In this document: in pieces, positions 32,062 to 52,344 of the stretch
Position numbering within the stretch: position 1 is the stretch's first letter
Layout of the letters: the number at the start of each line of letters is the position of its first letter
DNA from: Anthopleura xanthogrammica
Lineage: Eukaryota; Cnidaria; Anthozoa; Actiniaria; Actiniidae
Direction of reading: 5' to 3'
Length of the DNA stretch: 64,000 nucleotides
Assembly (NCBI GenBank): GCA_964019055.1
Contig: OZ025220.1
Location: forward strand, 946,334-1,010,333
Notes under the pieces: generated by a model
What the model saw: only the letters and a program-made list of their open reading frames with translations
What the model was told of the DNA's origin: nothing
Database searches by the model: none
Translations under genes and position numbers: made by a program

Positions 32062-35000
32062 CTAAGAACAAAATCGACAAGTCTTTCTGCAGTTCTTTTG
32101 CACATATGCATTGGTGCGACAATAACTCGGCCAAGTAGGACAGCGCCTATCTGTATCCTGGCAAGCTAAGAAAAAAAATAGAACGAAAGTTAAATTCATA
32201 ACATTTGAAAAATACCAAATGTTGTGCCGTAATTATCCCCCAACGCTGTACCAAACCTAAGTGGAAATCGATTGTTGAAAGATCTTAACTCAACAACTGA
32301 AATGCATGCAAGTATTGTGATGTTAATAGCCCACTTTCGATATTGTGGTTGAGTGATCACCCACAAACCAATTCAAGGAGAGGCTCCGGGGAAACAATGG
32401 AGTAATGCTATATGCTTTTGTTTCCCCGGAGCCTCGTCTCGGATTGCTTTGTCCGTGATCACTCAACCACAATATCGAAAGTGGGCCATTGCAGTCACTC
32501 TGCACTTACATCCACCGCCACACAGGTTACAAGTCTTTTTGCAATTTGCCTTCACGTAGTTGTTTGTTAGGCAGTAACCTGTCCATCCTCGACAGCGGTT
32601 GTCTTTGTCAACACAACCTAAAACAAACCATAAAATTTTGATCAATTTTTAGCAATAAAAATTGGAATGCTTTATATTTAATGCTTTAGATACATCGGTT
32701 CAATGACCTAACACAACATATTCAAGGTTCAAACCACCTTGCAACATTGCTTGAATGCTTTGTCTGTGACCAGTGAACCGAAGTGTGGAAAATGGCTTTA
32801 TATAGATGCTTCTCAAACTCATTAATAATAGACCATTTCACGGTTGTCGTCGCTCAACCTCAGCCTCGATAGCGTGTAATTTATTCTTTAGAATTTAACT
32901 AAAGCCCGTTGAAATTTTAAGTGTTTCAATAGAAATTTTTGAAAGCGCTTGTGCATCTCGAAAATGATCTACTGTTTGATAATGTGTACATTCCTTAAAT
33001 TACCGTAAGCTGTAGTGAAATTCTACAGAATATATTACACACTATCGAGGCTGAGGTTGAGCGACGACAACCGTGAAATGGTCTATTCACAAGCTCAATG
33101 AGGAATCAGAACGTCGTATTTGGTCAGGTGGATGAGTCTTGATATTGGATCAAACACTTATCAAGACACGGATGATAGTCAATAACCACTTCTTTGTGAT
33201 TGGATCTCCTGATCCAACACTCGTTCTCGTTTATTGATCTATTAATTCAAAGAGCCCATTTCCCGGAGCGTAGAAATGGTACCATTAAATCTCGAGTTAT
33301 CGTTTTCTTTTTCTGGTTATTTTTAGATTCAAATTCCCCGCGTAAAATTGAGTGCTACATCAAAAGACTTCAATTTATACAATAGAACAAAGCCCACAAA
33401 GAATAAGGTAGCTCCTAAGGTAGATAAGTTAGTTGTATGCTCGGGGAAGTGGGCTTCTGCTTGAAACCACGTTCAACAAAATCTAAATTTACCTAGACGC
33501 ATAATATACCATTTCGGGCTTGCTATTACATTTAAGAAGAGTACAAGGTTAGCTTACCAACTGGTGCCTGTGTCACTGGTGCTTGCGTTGCTGTTGATAA
33601 CATTTTACATTTACATATTTAACATTTATATTTATATTTATTTTAATTTATTTATTTTATTTTATTTCTATTGTTGTATTCAGTTATTTTCAGCATTACA
33701 CGTCAAATAGCTTCTATCATTACATACTCCGCTATCTCAACTACAGCTGTCATTGGAACGCACTTTTTTATACAGGTAATTCAAAAACTTTCGTTGAATG
33801 TTTTGTTGCATGTTTTGATGCATTTTGCACGATTGCCTGCATGTGTTGCATGCTGAATGTTGCTTACCAAGCTTGAAATGTACTTAATTCACATGTAAAT
33901 AATGTCAGCACAGCAGAAAATATACTGTTAAAAAAATGCCAAAAAAAGTCTGGGAAAATTCCACAATGTTGTGATCCTTAGCTGACCATTCAAAATTCAA
34001 CATGCCAAACTTTCACCAACCCTTTCGGAAAAGCTGAAAGATAACTTATCATAATTCCTGTGGTCTGAAAAGTTGTAAACTCGTGCATATGTGCGCGCAC
34101 TTTCTGTTTCACCATCCGTGTCGCGTTTCTCGTGCTTCTCGTCCTTCTCCTAAAACTTCTCTCGTGTTCTGTCAATCCCCCTCGCGCTTTATAACCATTC
34201 ATAGCACGCTTCCGTTCTCTTTTTCTTCAATATTTTAGATATCTAGTTTTACCTCCTCCACCTTCTCCACCGCCTCCTCCTCCACTACATTTGTACAAGA
34301 GATTCATCTGCTTGATATCAATGGCGGTGGGTCCACGTGTGTTTCCAAGAGTAACCTGAAATATAAATCATTAAATATAAAAAAAAATCGAATAGCTCAC
34401 CTCATGTAGAACCTACACTGGAATATTGTCAGATGTGTCATAGGCACTTTAAGCTTAACGGAAAACATTTCACATCCAACAAGTAAAATATTTTGATATT
34501 AACTGCAGCTTGAGGATGCTCACAGGAGATGGAACAGTAACTGGTAAAATATCTCAAGTCCGTCAATAGTCATCGAGCGGTTAAAACATGTAAAATTTAT
34601 CTACCAATAATCCTTGTCGGTCTCTTGCAGCTCAAGTGACTTACTTTATTGAAATTAAATGAGTGCATAAAAATTAAAGGGCGCTATATCAATCATACCT
34701 ACATCATAAGCAATATATTTTATGCAGAGGCGAGAATGCAAAATAGCATATTTGCTATCTCTACAAGCGCTTCAAGTGAAGAAGATATATATAGCTATTC
34801 TATAAAAAGAATGGTGGAGGTTTTGTTGCATGTTGTATGTTACATGTTACAATATTCATATGTTAATAATGTCAGCACAGTAGAAAATATGCTGGGAAAA
34901 CCTGCAGCCAAAGTGTGGAAAAATACCATATTATTTATGACCCTTCGCTGGTTGAATTACTATCTCCCATACTGCATTTCGGGCTTGTTATGCAACATGT

Positions 35001-37161
35001 AACAAGCAACATAACCTTCACCGCCCTTTTTTTTAAATATAGCTGTATATATGTACTTACGCCAGATTGCTTTGGTATAATAGTGACCCGTCCACTTCCA
35101 AAGGCGGTTCTATCGTAGTGCATAACAGAAGCGTAGTCATAAGGTGTGCCAAGAGAATCGATTTGAGAACTACTAAGCTTGTTGAAGTTGAATCTCATAG
35201 CTGCAATTAATGTCACAAATTATATCGTTAGAAAGTATTTGAAATATAACGAACTCGCTGATTATCTCTGATTGGCTGAATAAAATAATTGAAATATAAC
35301 AAGCGCACTAATTGGCTGGATAAAATATTTGAAATTTAACAAGCGCTCTGATTGGCGGGAAAAATATTCAAAATATAACACATGCACTGATCGATTGGCT
35401 GGATACAACCAGTTGAACTGAGATAGTGAAGTAGAAATGACGTCAATGTAAAACTGAGGTGTTATTAAGCCTCCAAAATCGAGTTACAAAAGTTTATATC
35501 TGAGATAAATCTAGGTTTTCAGGAGAGGTTCTTGATATTTTGAATATATTATTGAGTGGGAAAATAAATATTGAAATATCCCAAGTCGCCGGGCTATTAA
35601 ACGTGGCACCTCAGTTTTGCAAATTTTCTCCATTCTCATTGGTTAATATGTTTTGCTCAGATGAGCTGGAATACATTATTTACCGTGTACTACGAAATAA
35701 TAAGAAAAAATAAATAAAAACTATATATACAGTCACTCCCAATGAGATTGAACATCTCGTGATAGACCTCTTTCACGTGACGTCAGAGCAGCTCAATTTG
35801 GTAGACAAAACAAAATAATTTAAATCTCCTGAGAATTTGAACCTATTGTTTTGTCCTCCAAATTGAGCTGCAGCATTCCGACGTGCTGCAAGGAGTCTCT
35901 ATACTAAATATATATATGTATAAATATTACAGCTATATCTCCTGAGAATTGGAACCTATTTTTTGTCTTCCAAATTGAGCTGCATTCCGACGTGCTGCTC
36001 GGGTTCGATAAAGCCAAAAAATCCTTTTGGACCAAAAGAGCCCTATTATTAAAGTGCAACCATCTATATATGATCGTCTCATATCTTACCTGACGGTATG
36101 TTGTTCCAAACAATTGTTACGTAACTATCTCTGTCGGGACGAGATTGTTCGTGAAAGAAGCCAAGACAGTGACCTACAAGAAAAACCACAGGGAACCCAA
36201 TTAAGATAACAGCAATAGCAGATATCAGAGTTACTAACACTTCATTGCTTTCAAACAAGTGTTTCAAGTCGAGGCATTTGGGTAAGTTTCTATACATTTA
36301 CTCTATTGTTGATCAAAATGCCTCGACTTGAAACAATTGTTTAAAGGCAATGAAGTGGGACAAAACAACGGTAAGTAACCCTTTCGGCGCCATAAGTTAT
36401 TTCAATGTTACATTGCACCGCCATATTTATTTTGGAATTTTGAAGTAAAAAGTGTGTACTTTTAAAAAAAAATATTTCTCAAAAACAAACAAAGCTACAG
36501 ATACAAAACTATCAGTAAACGATCGTTATTAACGGCTAACTCCTTCTGTGATAAAAAAAAATAGCAATTTTTTTAGAATGAAAAAAATATTTAAATCGGA
36601 AGTGACTTGTTGTCGACTATAGTTGACAATGGTGCTCTTCCTACATGTCGACTACAGTACTAGTCGCCTATGGCGCCGAAAGGGTTATGGGGAATATGAA
36701 CCATGAATTGCACGTGCTATCGAGAAGAATTATAGTGCATACTCACCAATCTCATGGGATACTATACTTGGCCTCCAACAGCCTCGAGCGAGGGAGATAA
36801 GCTGTCTTCCTCCAGATGGTCCTACATATGATGAACATCTGCCAAAAAAAGAAAAGAATGCAGCTATTTCAAAAAAAGGTTGAATGGGCGAAAGGCGAAC
36901 GGTGAAGCTATCTATCCAGCTATCTAAGCTATCTATCTTGGTTAACTTTTATAGTTATTATAGATAGCTTGTGTCTCAATTTAGGTTAAGTTATAATTCT
37001 TTGTAAATGTAATGTAATAACAAAAAATGACACTAAATAAATGTATGTATGTATGTATGTATGTATGTATGTATGTATGTATGTATGTATGTATGTATGT
37101 ATGTATGTATGTATGTATGTATGTATGGATGGATGGATGGATGGATGTATGTATGTATGTA

Positions 37162-37194
<33 letters not shown>

Positions 37195-38772
37195 ATGTAT
37201 GTATGTATGCATGTATGTATGTGAATGGCGATAGCGTTACCGAAATGAACTGCGTGTCAATAAAGTCACTACAACGATTATAAGAAACTAAATTTCAAGG
37301 AGAATTTCAAGGTTACAAGGAATTCTTTTGTGTTCCAAAACATAAGCAAAACTGCAATAATATTTCAGTGATCAGAGATTTTAATCTGAAATGTTCTAGC
37401 TATTACAAGCTTGTGGGCCATAGCAACGGTAACTAAGGGGAGTTGGAACCAAGAATTGAAGGATAAAGACATGACATACCCTCCACCAATGTAGAAGTGG
37501 GCATAGTTCCTTTCGTTAGTTCTGGGCTTGAAACGAACACAAGTGGAGTCGGTCCATAGTTTCATGCCTGCACGGAGGGCTTGCATTCCACGTGCATCCC
37601 TTGCTGCGTGGATAAAATCATTAATAATCAGCATTCCTTATTTTCAAGTTGTCAAATTGTCTTTGTAATGTCCAGAGACCGTAAGTCCTACGGTATTTCG
37701 AATTGATTTTGGAACTAAAGAGTGTAAATTAGTCTTTAAAATATGTGAGTTACAATTTACCAAAACTTTAAAGGGGCACTTGGATGAAAATCGATGAAAA
37801 TTGAAAATGCCTTGAAACTTGGTTAAACTTACCTATATGGCCCCTATAGTAGCCAAGCAACATATTTTCTTCACAGCCAAAATTTGCGGATACAAATTAT
37901 GTACATTTTTCAGCATCTAAATTGTGAGTAAATGACGTCATTTACTCAACCCTATTGTTCTTTTAGTCTAAACCAAAATTTCTCAACTGCGAGTGGCTCC
38001 CAGGCTAAAATGTTTGCCAATCTGGTTTTTCATAATCATGATTGAGTCATATTATTCTTAAATACTTGAACTATTCGGACTTTCAAAATATGGGGCGTTT
38101 TCATCCAAGTGCCCCTTTAAAAACAACTGTGAAAACTAGTAATTTTTTGATATTGTTTCAAGTTGAATTGATAAACAAAAAAACGCTATTCAAGGGAATG
38201 ATACATGGCATGTAATGGGGAAACGAGATACTGAAATAAATTGTACAACATACATATTGCAGCATCAATGGTGTATGGAAGCACAGCGCCATGCCATAGT
38301 TTAGTTTTCACAGATGCTCGTCCGTTAGCTCCGTACAATACTGCTGCTTTCTGTTCGGGGGTCAAAAGCATGTCTCCTTGGAAAAGGTTAGGATCGTACA
38401 TCCCATAATCACCTTTAAAAAAAAAATAGAAAATGTATTATTTTTATATCCGATAATCCGAGTTTGATATCTTTAACGAATCACACTCAGACTTGATTGC
38501 GAGGCTTTTTAAAAGGTCCCTTTACACTGGCGATTTTTGAGGCGATTTGTGATGCGATTTCTGCGGTGTCTTTGGTCATAGTCAAAAATGGCAACGACTT
38601 AACGCATAAAGTTTTATTCAGAACATCAAAATTACCTGAATAAATGTCTCCTCAGAAGCATAAGACAAAATTTATCATATTCTCAAAAATCGTCGCAGAA
38701 ATTGCAGCAATTTAATTTAGACATACCTGCAGTGGCTAAACCACAAAGAGCGAGCACAAAAATCCCGATCAT
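32062..38772 (-). CDS. Astacin metalloprotease with two C-terminal ShK domains (10 exons)
   Basis: Exons on the minus strand: 38772-38727, 38412-38254, 37603-37480, 36838-36747, 36173-36090, 35200-35061, 34355-34253, 33590-33558, 32617-32510, 32165-32062. Joined they give 993 nt, 330 aa, with consistent phases. Order: signal peptide [15 protein letters not shown]; short propeptide with FQGD, whose Asp is the known aspartate switch holding the zinc in proastacins; M12A catalytic domain with [19 protein letters not shown] (three His ligands and Glu) and Met-turn SVMHY; Gly-rich linker; Thr/Pro linker ([11 protein letters not shown]); then two ShK domains, [11 protein letters not shown] ... CNLC and [11 protein letters not shown] ... 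CRFC, six Cys each. The zinc motif is split between exons 4 and 5. All key residues are present, so it should be active and secreted. ShK tails are common on cnidarian astacins and here are modules, not evidence of a toxin. Confidence 0.93.
32329..32486. mobile_element. Foldback MITE next to astacin exon 9
   Basis: GCCCACTTTCGATATTGTGG is matched by the inverse CCACAATATCGAAAGTGGGC, and the inner GGCTCCGGGGAAAC also pairs with GTTTCCCCGGAGCC. It ends 23 bp from the exon 9 donor. A diverged relative is suggested at about 32700-32790 (CGGTTCAATGACC / GACCAGTGAACCG). Confidence 0.75.
32828..33086. mobile_element. Foldback MITE in astacin intron 8
   Basis: Arms of over 50 bp: ATAGACCATTTCACGGTTGT on the left and ACAACCGTGAAATGGTCTAT on the right, continuing through CAACCTCAGCCTCGATAG and its inverse. 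The centre is AT-rich and there is no ORF. Confidence 0.8.
33090..33550. other. Astacin intron 8, remaining part
   Basis: No exon or clear element is recognised. Confidence 0.35.
35233..35405. repeat. Degenerate tandem repeat in astacin intron 5
   Basis: Four diverged units of roughly 45 bp containing TTGAAATATAACAAGCGC and CTGATTGGCTGGATAAA. Each unit carries ATTGG (a CCAAT-box core), but it lies inside an intron, so no promoter role is claimed. Confidence 0.6.
35763..35901. mobile_element. Foldback MITE, GCAGCTCAATTTGG family, copy 1
   Basis: Inner arms GCAGCTCAATTTGG / CCAAATTGAGCTGC pair, and the outer arms TAGACCTCTTTCACGTGACG and its inverse pair imperfectly. A truncated right half repeats at 35931-36002, and another copy is at 59178-59286. 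Confidence 0.65.
36240..36355. mobile_element. Foldback MITE in astacin intron 4
   Basis: CTTCATTGCTTTCAAACAAG and GTTTCAAGTCGAGGCATTT pair with AAATGCCTCGACTTGAAAC and TTTAAAGGCAATGAAG. Confidence 0.7.
36356..36740. other. Astacin intron 4, rest
   Basis: CCCTTTCGGCGCCATA at about 36380 is inverted at about 36668 (TATGGCGCCGAAAGGG), so most of this stretch is probably another TIR element of about 310 bp. No ORF. Confidence 0.45.
37041..37220. repeat. (ATGT)n microsatellite in astacin intron 3
   Basis: About 45 tetranucleotides with GATG and GTGT interruptions. Preceded by TTGTAAATGTAATGTAATAA, which resembles a retroelement tail. Confidence 0.9.
37768..38120. mobile_element. TTAA-flanked MITE, AGGGGCACTTGG family, copy 3 (inverted)
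   Basis: TTAA on both ends and the same internal sequence as 3301-3654, in reverse orientation, in astacin intron 2. Confidence 0.75.
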
Positions 38773-39330
38773 AATTCGATCATTCACAACACAAAGATCC
38801 AGTATACTCTAAGTGTCTTAGGAAGTAATAATATAACCGAGTAATGCCTCCCTTTTTGTAGTAACTTCATCCAACGCACCTGGACACGTGAACTATCAAG
38901 CGAACAAAAGGTCACTCTTTACGTTTTTACAGCCTTTTAAAACATCAAACAAATACTTAAACGGACAGTAGTTCTTAAATGGGATTATTTAGGGTTTAAA
39001 AGTAGTTTATTTGGTCTAAAACAAACAGATTTCTATGCAAGTTTTTACCTAAGTGTGTCCAGTTACAGTTAAATAAGGTCAAATGGAAAACCAATCTGAC
39101 GTTAAGTGCTTTTGTTTAGAATTGTTTGTTCTGCTGGATTGATTGAAGAAAGAGGTGTTTGTTTAACATGAGCTAGAGTTTCTAGAGCTTATTTTGTCGG
39201 AACCTGTTCAAAGAGAATTGTTTTAATTCAAAATGTTAAAAAAATGAGTATTTATTAGGCCCAGCAATTAAAAAAAATTGCCAAAGTAATAGAAATTATT
39301 TTATTTTATTTTTCATTTCCTTTCCTTTCC
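38773..39330. other. Upstream region of the astacin gene
   Basis: A weak TATA-like TTATATTATT reads on the minus strand near 38833, about 60 bp upstream of the ATG. Otherwise AT-rich with no gene. Confidence 0.35.
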
Positions 39331-40590
39331 TCGTTGTCGTATGTGAATCAGTTTGCTTGTTGGTTTTCTCCCTTGCCACGAGAGTTTTTCTCCAGTTTCT
39401 CTGGTTTTCCTCCCTCCATAAAAATCAACATGTGGGTTGCGTTTGTTTGATGTGTTGTTCTCTCCCTTGCCACGAGGGTTTTTCTCCAGGTTCTCTGGTT
39501 TTCCTCCCTCCATAAGAATCAACATGTGAGTTGCGTTTGTTTGATGTGTTGTTCTCTCCCTTGCCACGATGATTTTTCTCCAGGTTCTCAGGTTTTCCTT
39601 CCTCCATAAAAGTCAACATGTGAGTTGCGTTGGTTTGATGTGTTGTTCTCTCCCTTGCCACGATGGTTTTTCTCCAGGTTCTCTGGTTTTCCTTCCTCCA
39701 TAAAAGTCAACTTGTGAGTTGCGTTTGTTTGATGTGTTGTTCTCTTCCTTGCCACGAGGGTTTTTTCTCCAGGTTTTCTGGTTTTCCTCTCTCCATAAAA
39801 ATCAATATGTGAGTTGCGTTTGTTTGATGTGTTGTTCTCTTCCTTGCCACGAGGGTTTTTTCTCCAGGTTTTCTGGTTTTCCTCTCTCCATAAAAATCAA
39901 TATGTGAGTTGAGTTTGTTTGATGTGTTGTTCTCTCCCTTGCCACGAGGGTTTTTTCTCCAGGTTCTCTGGTTTTCCTCCCTCCATAAAATCAACATTTG
40001 AGTTGAGTTTGTTTGATGTGTTGTTCTCTCTTTTGCCACGAGGGTTTTTTCTCCAGGTTTTCTGGTTTTCCTCTCTCCATAAAAATCAATATGTGAGTTG
40101 AGTTTGTTTGATGTGTTGTTCTCTCCCTTGCCACGAGGGTTTTTTCTCCAGGTTCTCTGGTTTTCCTCCCTCCATAAAATCAACATTTGAGTTGAGTTTG
40201 TTTGATGTGTTGTTCTCTCTTTTGCCACGAGGGTTTTTCTCCAGGTTTTCTGGTTTTCCTCTCTCCATAAAAATCAATATGTGAGTTGAGTTTGTTTGAT
40301 GTGTTGTTTTCTCCCTTGCCACGAGGGTTTTTCTCCAGGTTCTCTGGTTTTCCTCCCTCCATAAAAATCAACACGTGAGTTGAGTTTGTTTGATGTGTTG
40401 TTCTCTCCCTTGCCACGATGGTTTTTCTCCAGGTTCTCTGGTTTTCCTCCCTCCATAAAAATCAACATGTGAGTTGAGTTTGTTTGATGTGTTGTTCTCT
40501 CCCTTGCCACGAGGAGTTTTAATTTCTTCAGGTTCTCTGGTTTTCCTCCCTCCACAAAAAGAAACTTCTAAATTACAACTGGAGTTTCAG
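39331..40590 (+). repeat. 94-bp tandem array derived from a SINE body (about 13 units)
   Basis: Starts with GTTGTCGTATGTGAATCAGT (SINE head end) and ends with the SINE's own 3' tail (AAACTTCTAAATTACAACTG), with about thirteen 94-bp body units between (TTTGTTTGATGTGTTGTTCT, then CCTTGCCACGAGGGTTTTTC). The array is therefore an internal expansion of one SINE. ORFs with repeated ENNTSNKLNSH and similar strings are readings of this repeat. Confidence 0.85.
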
Positions 40591-40919
40591 TGGGCAAATT
40601 GCTATTCTGTAGAGATGTCATTCCTAAATCTCAGTTCATTTCTTTTCACTTCCGTTCACTCAAATTCTCAAAACTGCTCCAAGATCTTTGTCACGAATAT
40701 TCTTCGATCTTAATAATAAACGAAAAAAATATGTAGCAAGACTACTCCAAATGTGCTTAGTAAATGCAACACATGATTCATTTCATTTTAGATTTCATCA
40801 GTTTAATATAAAATGCGCAAGTTTGCCTTCGCAACAACCGTGAAACGTAGCGAATAGTTTCTCTGGCATCCCGTTTGGGAATTCGAAGCAGGGTTGGCGT
40901 AGTTGTCAGGGTTCTTGCC

Positions 40920-41785
40920 ATTGCCAGAAATATGGGACATGAGCCTGCTCATACATGCGCAATGATGCGTTTCAGCTTACAAAATAGCCGCCGAGTCTTA
41001 TAGGAAATGTATGGGGAATATAGAGCTTCCTCTATTTACGGCGAATAGGGTTTTATTTCCTCTGAGCTCCACATCGCGACAAACATCCCACCCTACAAGC
41101 TACTAAATAAGCGTAAAATAATCATTGAATCATGCGACATATTGGTTCCCGGACTACTTGCCTTCGAAAGGCTTCGAAAGCTCTAGATTCCATACATCGT
41201 CTATAAATCTGGCCACACTTGACCCCAAAATCGTCTTATTTGAGCTCGAAAAAATTTAAAAGTAAAAGAGCTCCACCTCGATATCACCAAACGAGTGTTT
41301 AATAAATCCAAAACCGCTCAAAATAGACAGCATGCCTTCAGAATGTAGGTTCCCAAGAAGCTTGAAGTTAGGTTAAATTTTAAGCGATTCGACGCGTTGT
41401 TAGCTCGTAGTTTTCAGTTAAAAATGACAAGAAACCACAGAGAACTGCTCCAAACAGCTTCAAAACCCCCTAAATATCGCCATTTTGTTTTTACAAGCTC
41501 CTATTGACTGCTGAGATACAATAAGGAAGCTTAAAGTAACGATTTACGTTTGAAACTTGTTTCTTGTCCTTCATGGGCTTCCTGTGGTGAGGCTTATCAA
41601 CAGAAAAATAATAGTTGTTCTTTTGATTGTCAAGTAACTATTTTTTGGCAAGAATTGTTTTACTAACATCATAGTTGAATATAAATATGTGCTTGGAAAC
41701 CATGTAGTTATATTTTTCCTCTAGAAAACCACTTCATTTTCATTCAAACGTAACACCGCTGACAATGTCCAATATTTCTGGCAAT
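40920..41785. mobile_element. Roughly 866-bp TIR element, copy 1
   Basis: Ends ATTGCCAGAAATATGGGACA and TGTCCAATATTTCTGGCAAT are inverted repeats. The same element is present in inverse orientation at 55331-56199. No transposase ORF. Confidence 0.8.
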
Positions 41786-42165
41786 GCTCTCACCAATGCG
41801 ACCAGTGTTCGAGCACCGCCGGGCTAGGTGTCGACTAGACATTTTTGCCATGGTAGTAGTAGTATTGATAATGATAATAAGGCCATTATAAATGTGGCAT
41901 TGCTCGTGTGAAACGCTGACGGCAGTCTAATTATCATTACCAATACTACTATTATTTCTAAACAACAAAATCACAAAAGAATTCGTATATCTTTTGTTCC
42001 AACAGCACGAGATTTTGAAAATGTTCGTTATATAGCAAAAACGTCTACTATGAGTAGAATTGTTTGCTGGTTCTCTCTTGAGTTGCGAGGATTTTTCTCC
42101 GGGTTTCCGGTGTTCTTCCGTGCACAAAAATCGAGCTCTAAATTCCAATTCGATCATGGAACGAT
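41786..42165 (+). mobile_element. SINE copy interrupted by a hairpin element
   Basis: Head GCTCTCACCAATGCGACC and GCCGGGCTAGGTGTCG at 41786-41835; body and tail (GTTTGCTGGTTCTCTCTTGA ... AAATTCCAATTCGATCATGG) at 42058-42160. Between them sits a stem with arms TAGTATTGATAATGATAAT / ATTATCATTACCAATACTA (41858-41955). Confidence 0.55.
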
Positions 42166-42307
42166 CATGGCCACAGGTTTGTTTAAGAAAAGGTCTTTTT
42201 TCGAGAGCTTTACCTTTTTAAAGTTCGTATAATAGTACAAAGACACAAGTCGACGTTTAATACATTGCTTTGTAATTTATTTGGAACGAACACATTTATA
42301 ATCAGTT

Positions 42308-42560
42308 AGATCAACCCAGAGGTTGTTTCAGGGTTCTATCTGTGTGTTAGCCATGCCCTGACTTAGATCAGCCAAGGGGTTGTTTCAGGGTTCGATCTGT
42401 GAGTTAGCCATGCCCTGACTTAGATCAGCCCAGAGGTTGTTTCAGGGTTCTATCTGTGAGTTAGCCATGCCCTGACTTAGATCAGCCAAGAGGTTGTTTC
42501 AGGGTTCGATCTGTGAGTTAACCGTGCCCTGACTTAGATCAGCCCAGATAGAGGTTGTTC
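42308..42560 (-). repeat. 57-bp minisatellite, inverted array
   Basis: About 4.5 units in reverse orientation (AGAGGTTGTTTCAGGGTTCT, GTGAGTTAGCCATGCCCTGA). This is the only copy outside the trypsin and small peptide regions. Confidence 0.95.
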
Positions 42561-44500
42561 TAGGGTTCCCCGAGAAAACAAATTTGCCGAGAGAAATTTG
42601 CATGAAGTAACAAATAGCAACTTCTATAAATTATTTTATCATTTTTAAAAATAAAGCTTCACTTGTTTAGAAAACAATACATGCCAAAGCTGTTAATGCC
42701 TGAATGACAGTGTTGTGTGATCCTTTAGTGACTAACAAAATCAACACTTCTTGTACTGACGTAATGGATTTTCTTTTGATAACAGTAACTTACGTCAACC
42801 AACAATAGAGTCCTCAAGTGTGACGACACGAAAAAATAATTTTGGTATTTATAATTTTCGATTTCCAATCGCGATAGACGTGCAAGTGATGCACGTGCTA
42901 TTTAATATAGTTGTTAAGTTCTGACGTATTTCCGGGTCAAACTGGCTCAAACAAGACGTTGACACATCAAATTATACGAGAATCGTTCAAATAGCAGCTG
43001 AAATATGGCCATTTGAATATATAATTTCCCCATGCAAATCACTGTATTTTCGGCTGGGTTCATAAAGTTATGAACGGAGACGAAAATACGTATAGAGAGT
43101 CATATGGGGAAATTATATTCAAACGGCCATATCTCATGCAGCTGTGTCGACGTCTTGTCACGGTTTGTTTAAAACAAACTATAAAAACTTCTTATTATCT
43201 CGATAGTATTTTCCTCATCATTATTTTTGTATAGCATATTATTTATAAGCAATTCCCTTCAAACATATTGTATCTAAGAACTGTTCTTAACTTATTTATG
43301 CATTGTAATTTCTCCTCTTTCGTCCCACTTTAAATTGAATTACATCTACCTATGAATAGGGTGCAGAAAATTTCATTAACCCCCTCGGGTTGTATTTCTG
43401 CGCTCTACCACGATTCTTTGTCTGTATTTATTAATATCTATAACTGTAAATATGTGGAAAAAATAAACCTTGAAACCTTGAAACCTTGTTTGATTGTCTA
43501 TCGAAATTGGGAACCAAACTGGTATACAGCGAAAATTATTTTTTTATGATGTCATCACTTGAGAACTCTATTGACATCATTAAGTATGACGTCAGTCGAA
43601 TGAAGAAATGACTTCCGGGTCCAAAATGAAAAGCTGCAGTTCTATGAATTTTTTTTTAGTTTTTCTCCATGACAGGATTTTTTTTCCGAAGTTCTAATTC
43701 TTTGAGGTTGACCCGGAAATACGTGCAATACTTCTAACTTAGCAAAGCATTCATCATTAATACATTACAAGGGATGTAGCAAGGTTAGTTTATTTGTAAT
43801 TCAATATTTTTGGATATTACACTATTAGGGTTGAACATCTTTTTTTAACTCAAAATCGATCCTGGGTTTGCTGGAAAATCATTTAAAAATACATTATAAA
43901 AAGAAGTTAACCAGCGAAGTACTGATTACTAGTGTATTACATCACGACGGGTGATATAGCACGAAAGGTTTCGTAATTCGTTAGGGGTTTTTTTGTTTGT
44001 TTTTTCAGATTAAAGCATTAAGGCAGGTCACGTTCGCTGTGTATGATTCCTGTATTGTTAAGAAAGGTTGTCGTGGAAGTCATGATGTTTTGCATTCAAT
44101 TTGGAAAGATGATCGAAAGAGGAATGAGGAAAGGAAGACAGAAAAAAAGGAAGGAAGAAAGAAAGAAAGAAAGAATTCAGGGGTTGAATTTAAATAGGGG
44201 ATACCACCCTGTTTTCTTCTCCAGCCAACTCTCTCAACTTTTTTTTCTCCATTTTTTCTCAAATTTAACTTACTTTCTTGAAATAGTAAAAAAATTATTT
44301 GTGTGTTTTCTGTATGTGGCAAATTCTAATAAACTAAACTAAACTAAAAAGAAAGAAAAGCAGACAGACAGACAGAAAAAAGACCGACAAGCAGTAACAT
44401 GCAGGTGATCACGGAGCTGACCACAGGTACGTGCCAATATCGACTAAAGTTTTTAGGACCAACCAATAGGAATACTTTACTATAAGTGACACATAAGCTC
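42561..44500. other. Repeat-rich intergenic region upstream of the CUB1 gene
   Basis: A foldback element is visible at about 42985-43150 (AATATGGCCATTTGAATATA and its imperfect inverse). At 43440-43490 AATAAACCTTGAAACCTTGA with short tandem units looks like a LINE 3' end. Positions 43585-43705 match 54410-54520. Other contents are an A/G-rich tract (44125-44175) and a CAGA run (44362). No gene is recognised. Confidence 0.45.
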
Positions 44501-44507
44501 CAAAAGC

Positions 44508-44514
44508 TATAAAT
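44508..44514 (+). promoter_or_regulatory. TATA box of the CUB1 gene
   Basis: TATAAAT 119 bp upstream of the ATG at 44627, inside a block (44440-44640) that is partly conserved before CUB2 and at 52345-52490. Confidence 0.5.
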
Positions 44515-44626
44515 TCGTGTTTAAAAGTTGTGCAACACCAGAAAGAACAATTAACAGCCGAAGCTTGACGTCTTTTCGCATCGTCAAAACAAAAATTATA
44601 AAACTGTAATCGAGAAGCTACAAACT

Positions 44627-52204
<7,578 letters not shown>

Positions 52205-52344
52205 CTCCCTCACCTCACACACAGAAAAAACAAACAGAAACACAGAAAGAAGCAAAATAACAAAGTAGCAAGCAAAGAAAGAATAGTCGCTTGAAAGTAA
52301 AGATGTTTATTAACAATCGATATCAGGCTGATACTCGATATTGA

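Noticed and set aside
32510..32617. Stand-alone ShK-type toxin gene
   Set aside because: The two ShK exons join in phase to the astacin catalytic exons and have no signal peptide of their own. They are C-terminal modules of the protease.
39313..40555. Repeated ORFs with ENNTSNKLNSHVDFYGG-type strings, also at 26962-27482
   Set aside because: They translate the 94-bp SINE-derived tandem units. A 94-bp period shifts frame in every unit, which a protein repeat would not tolerate.
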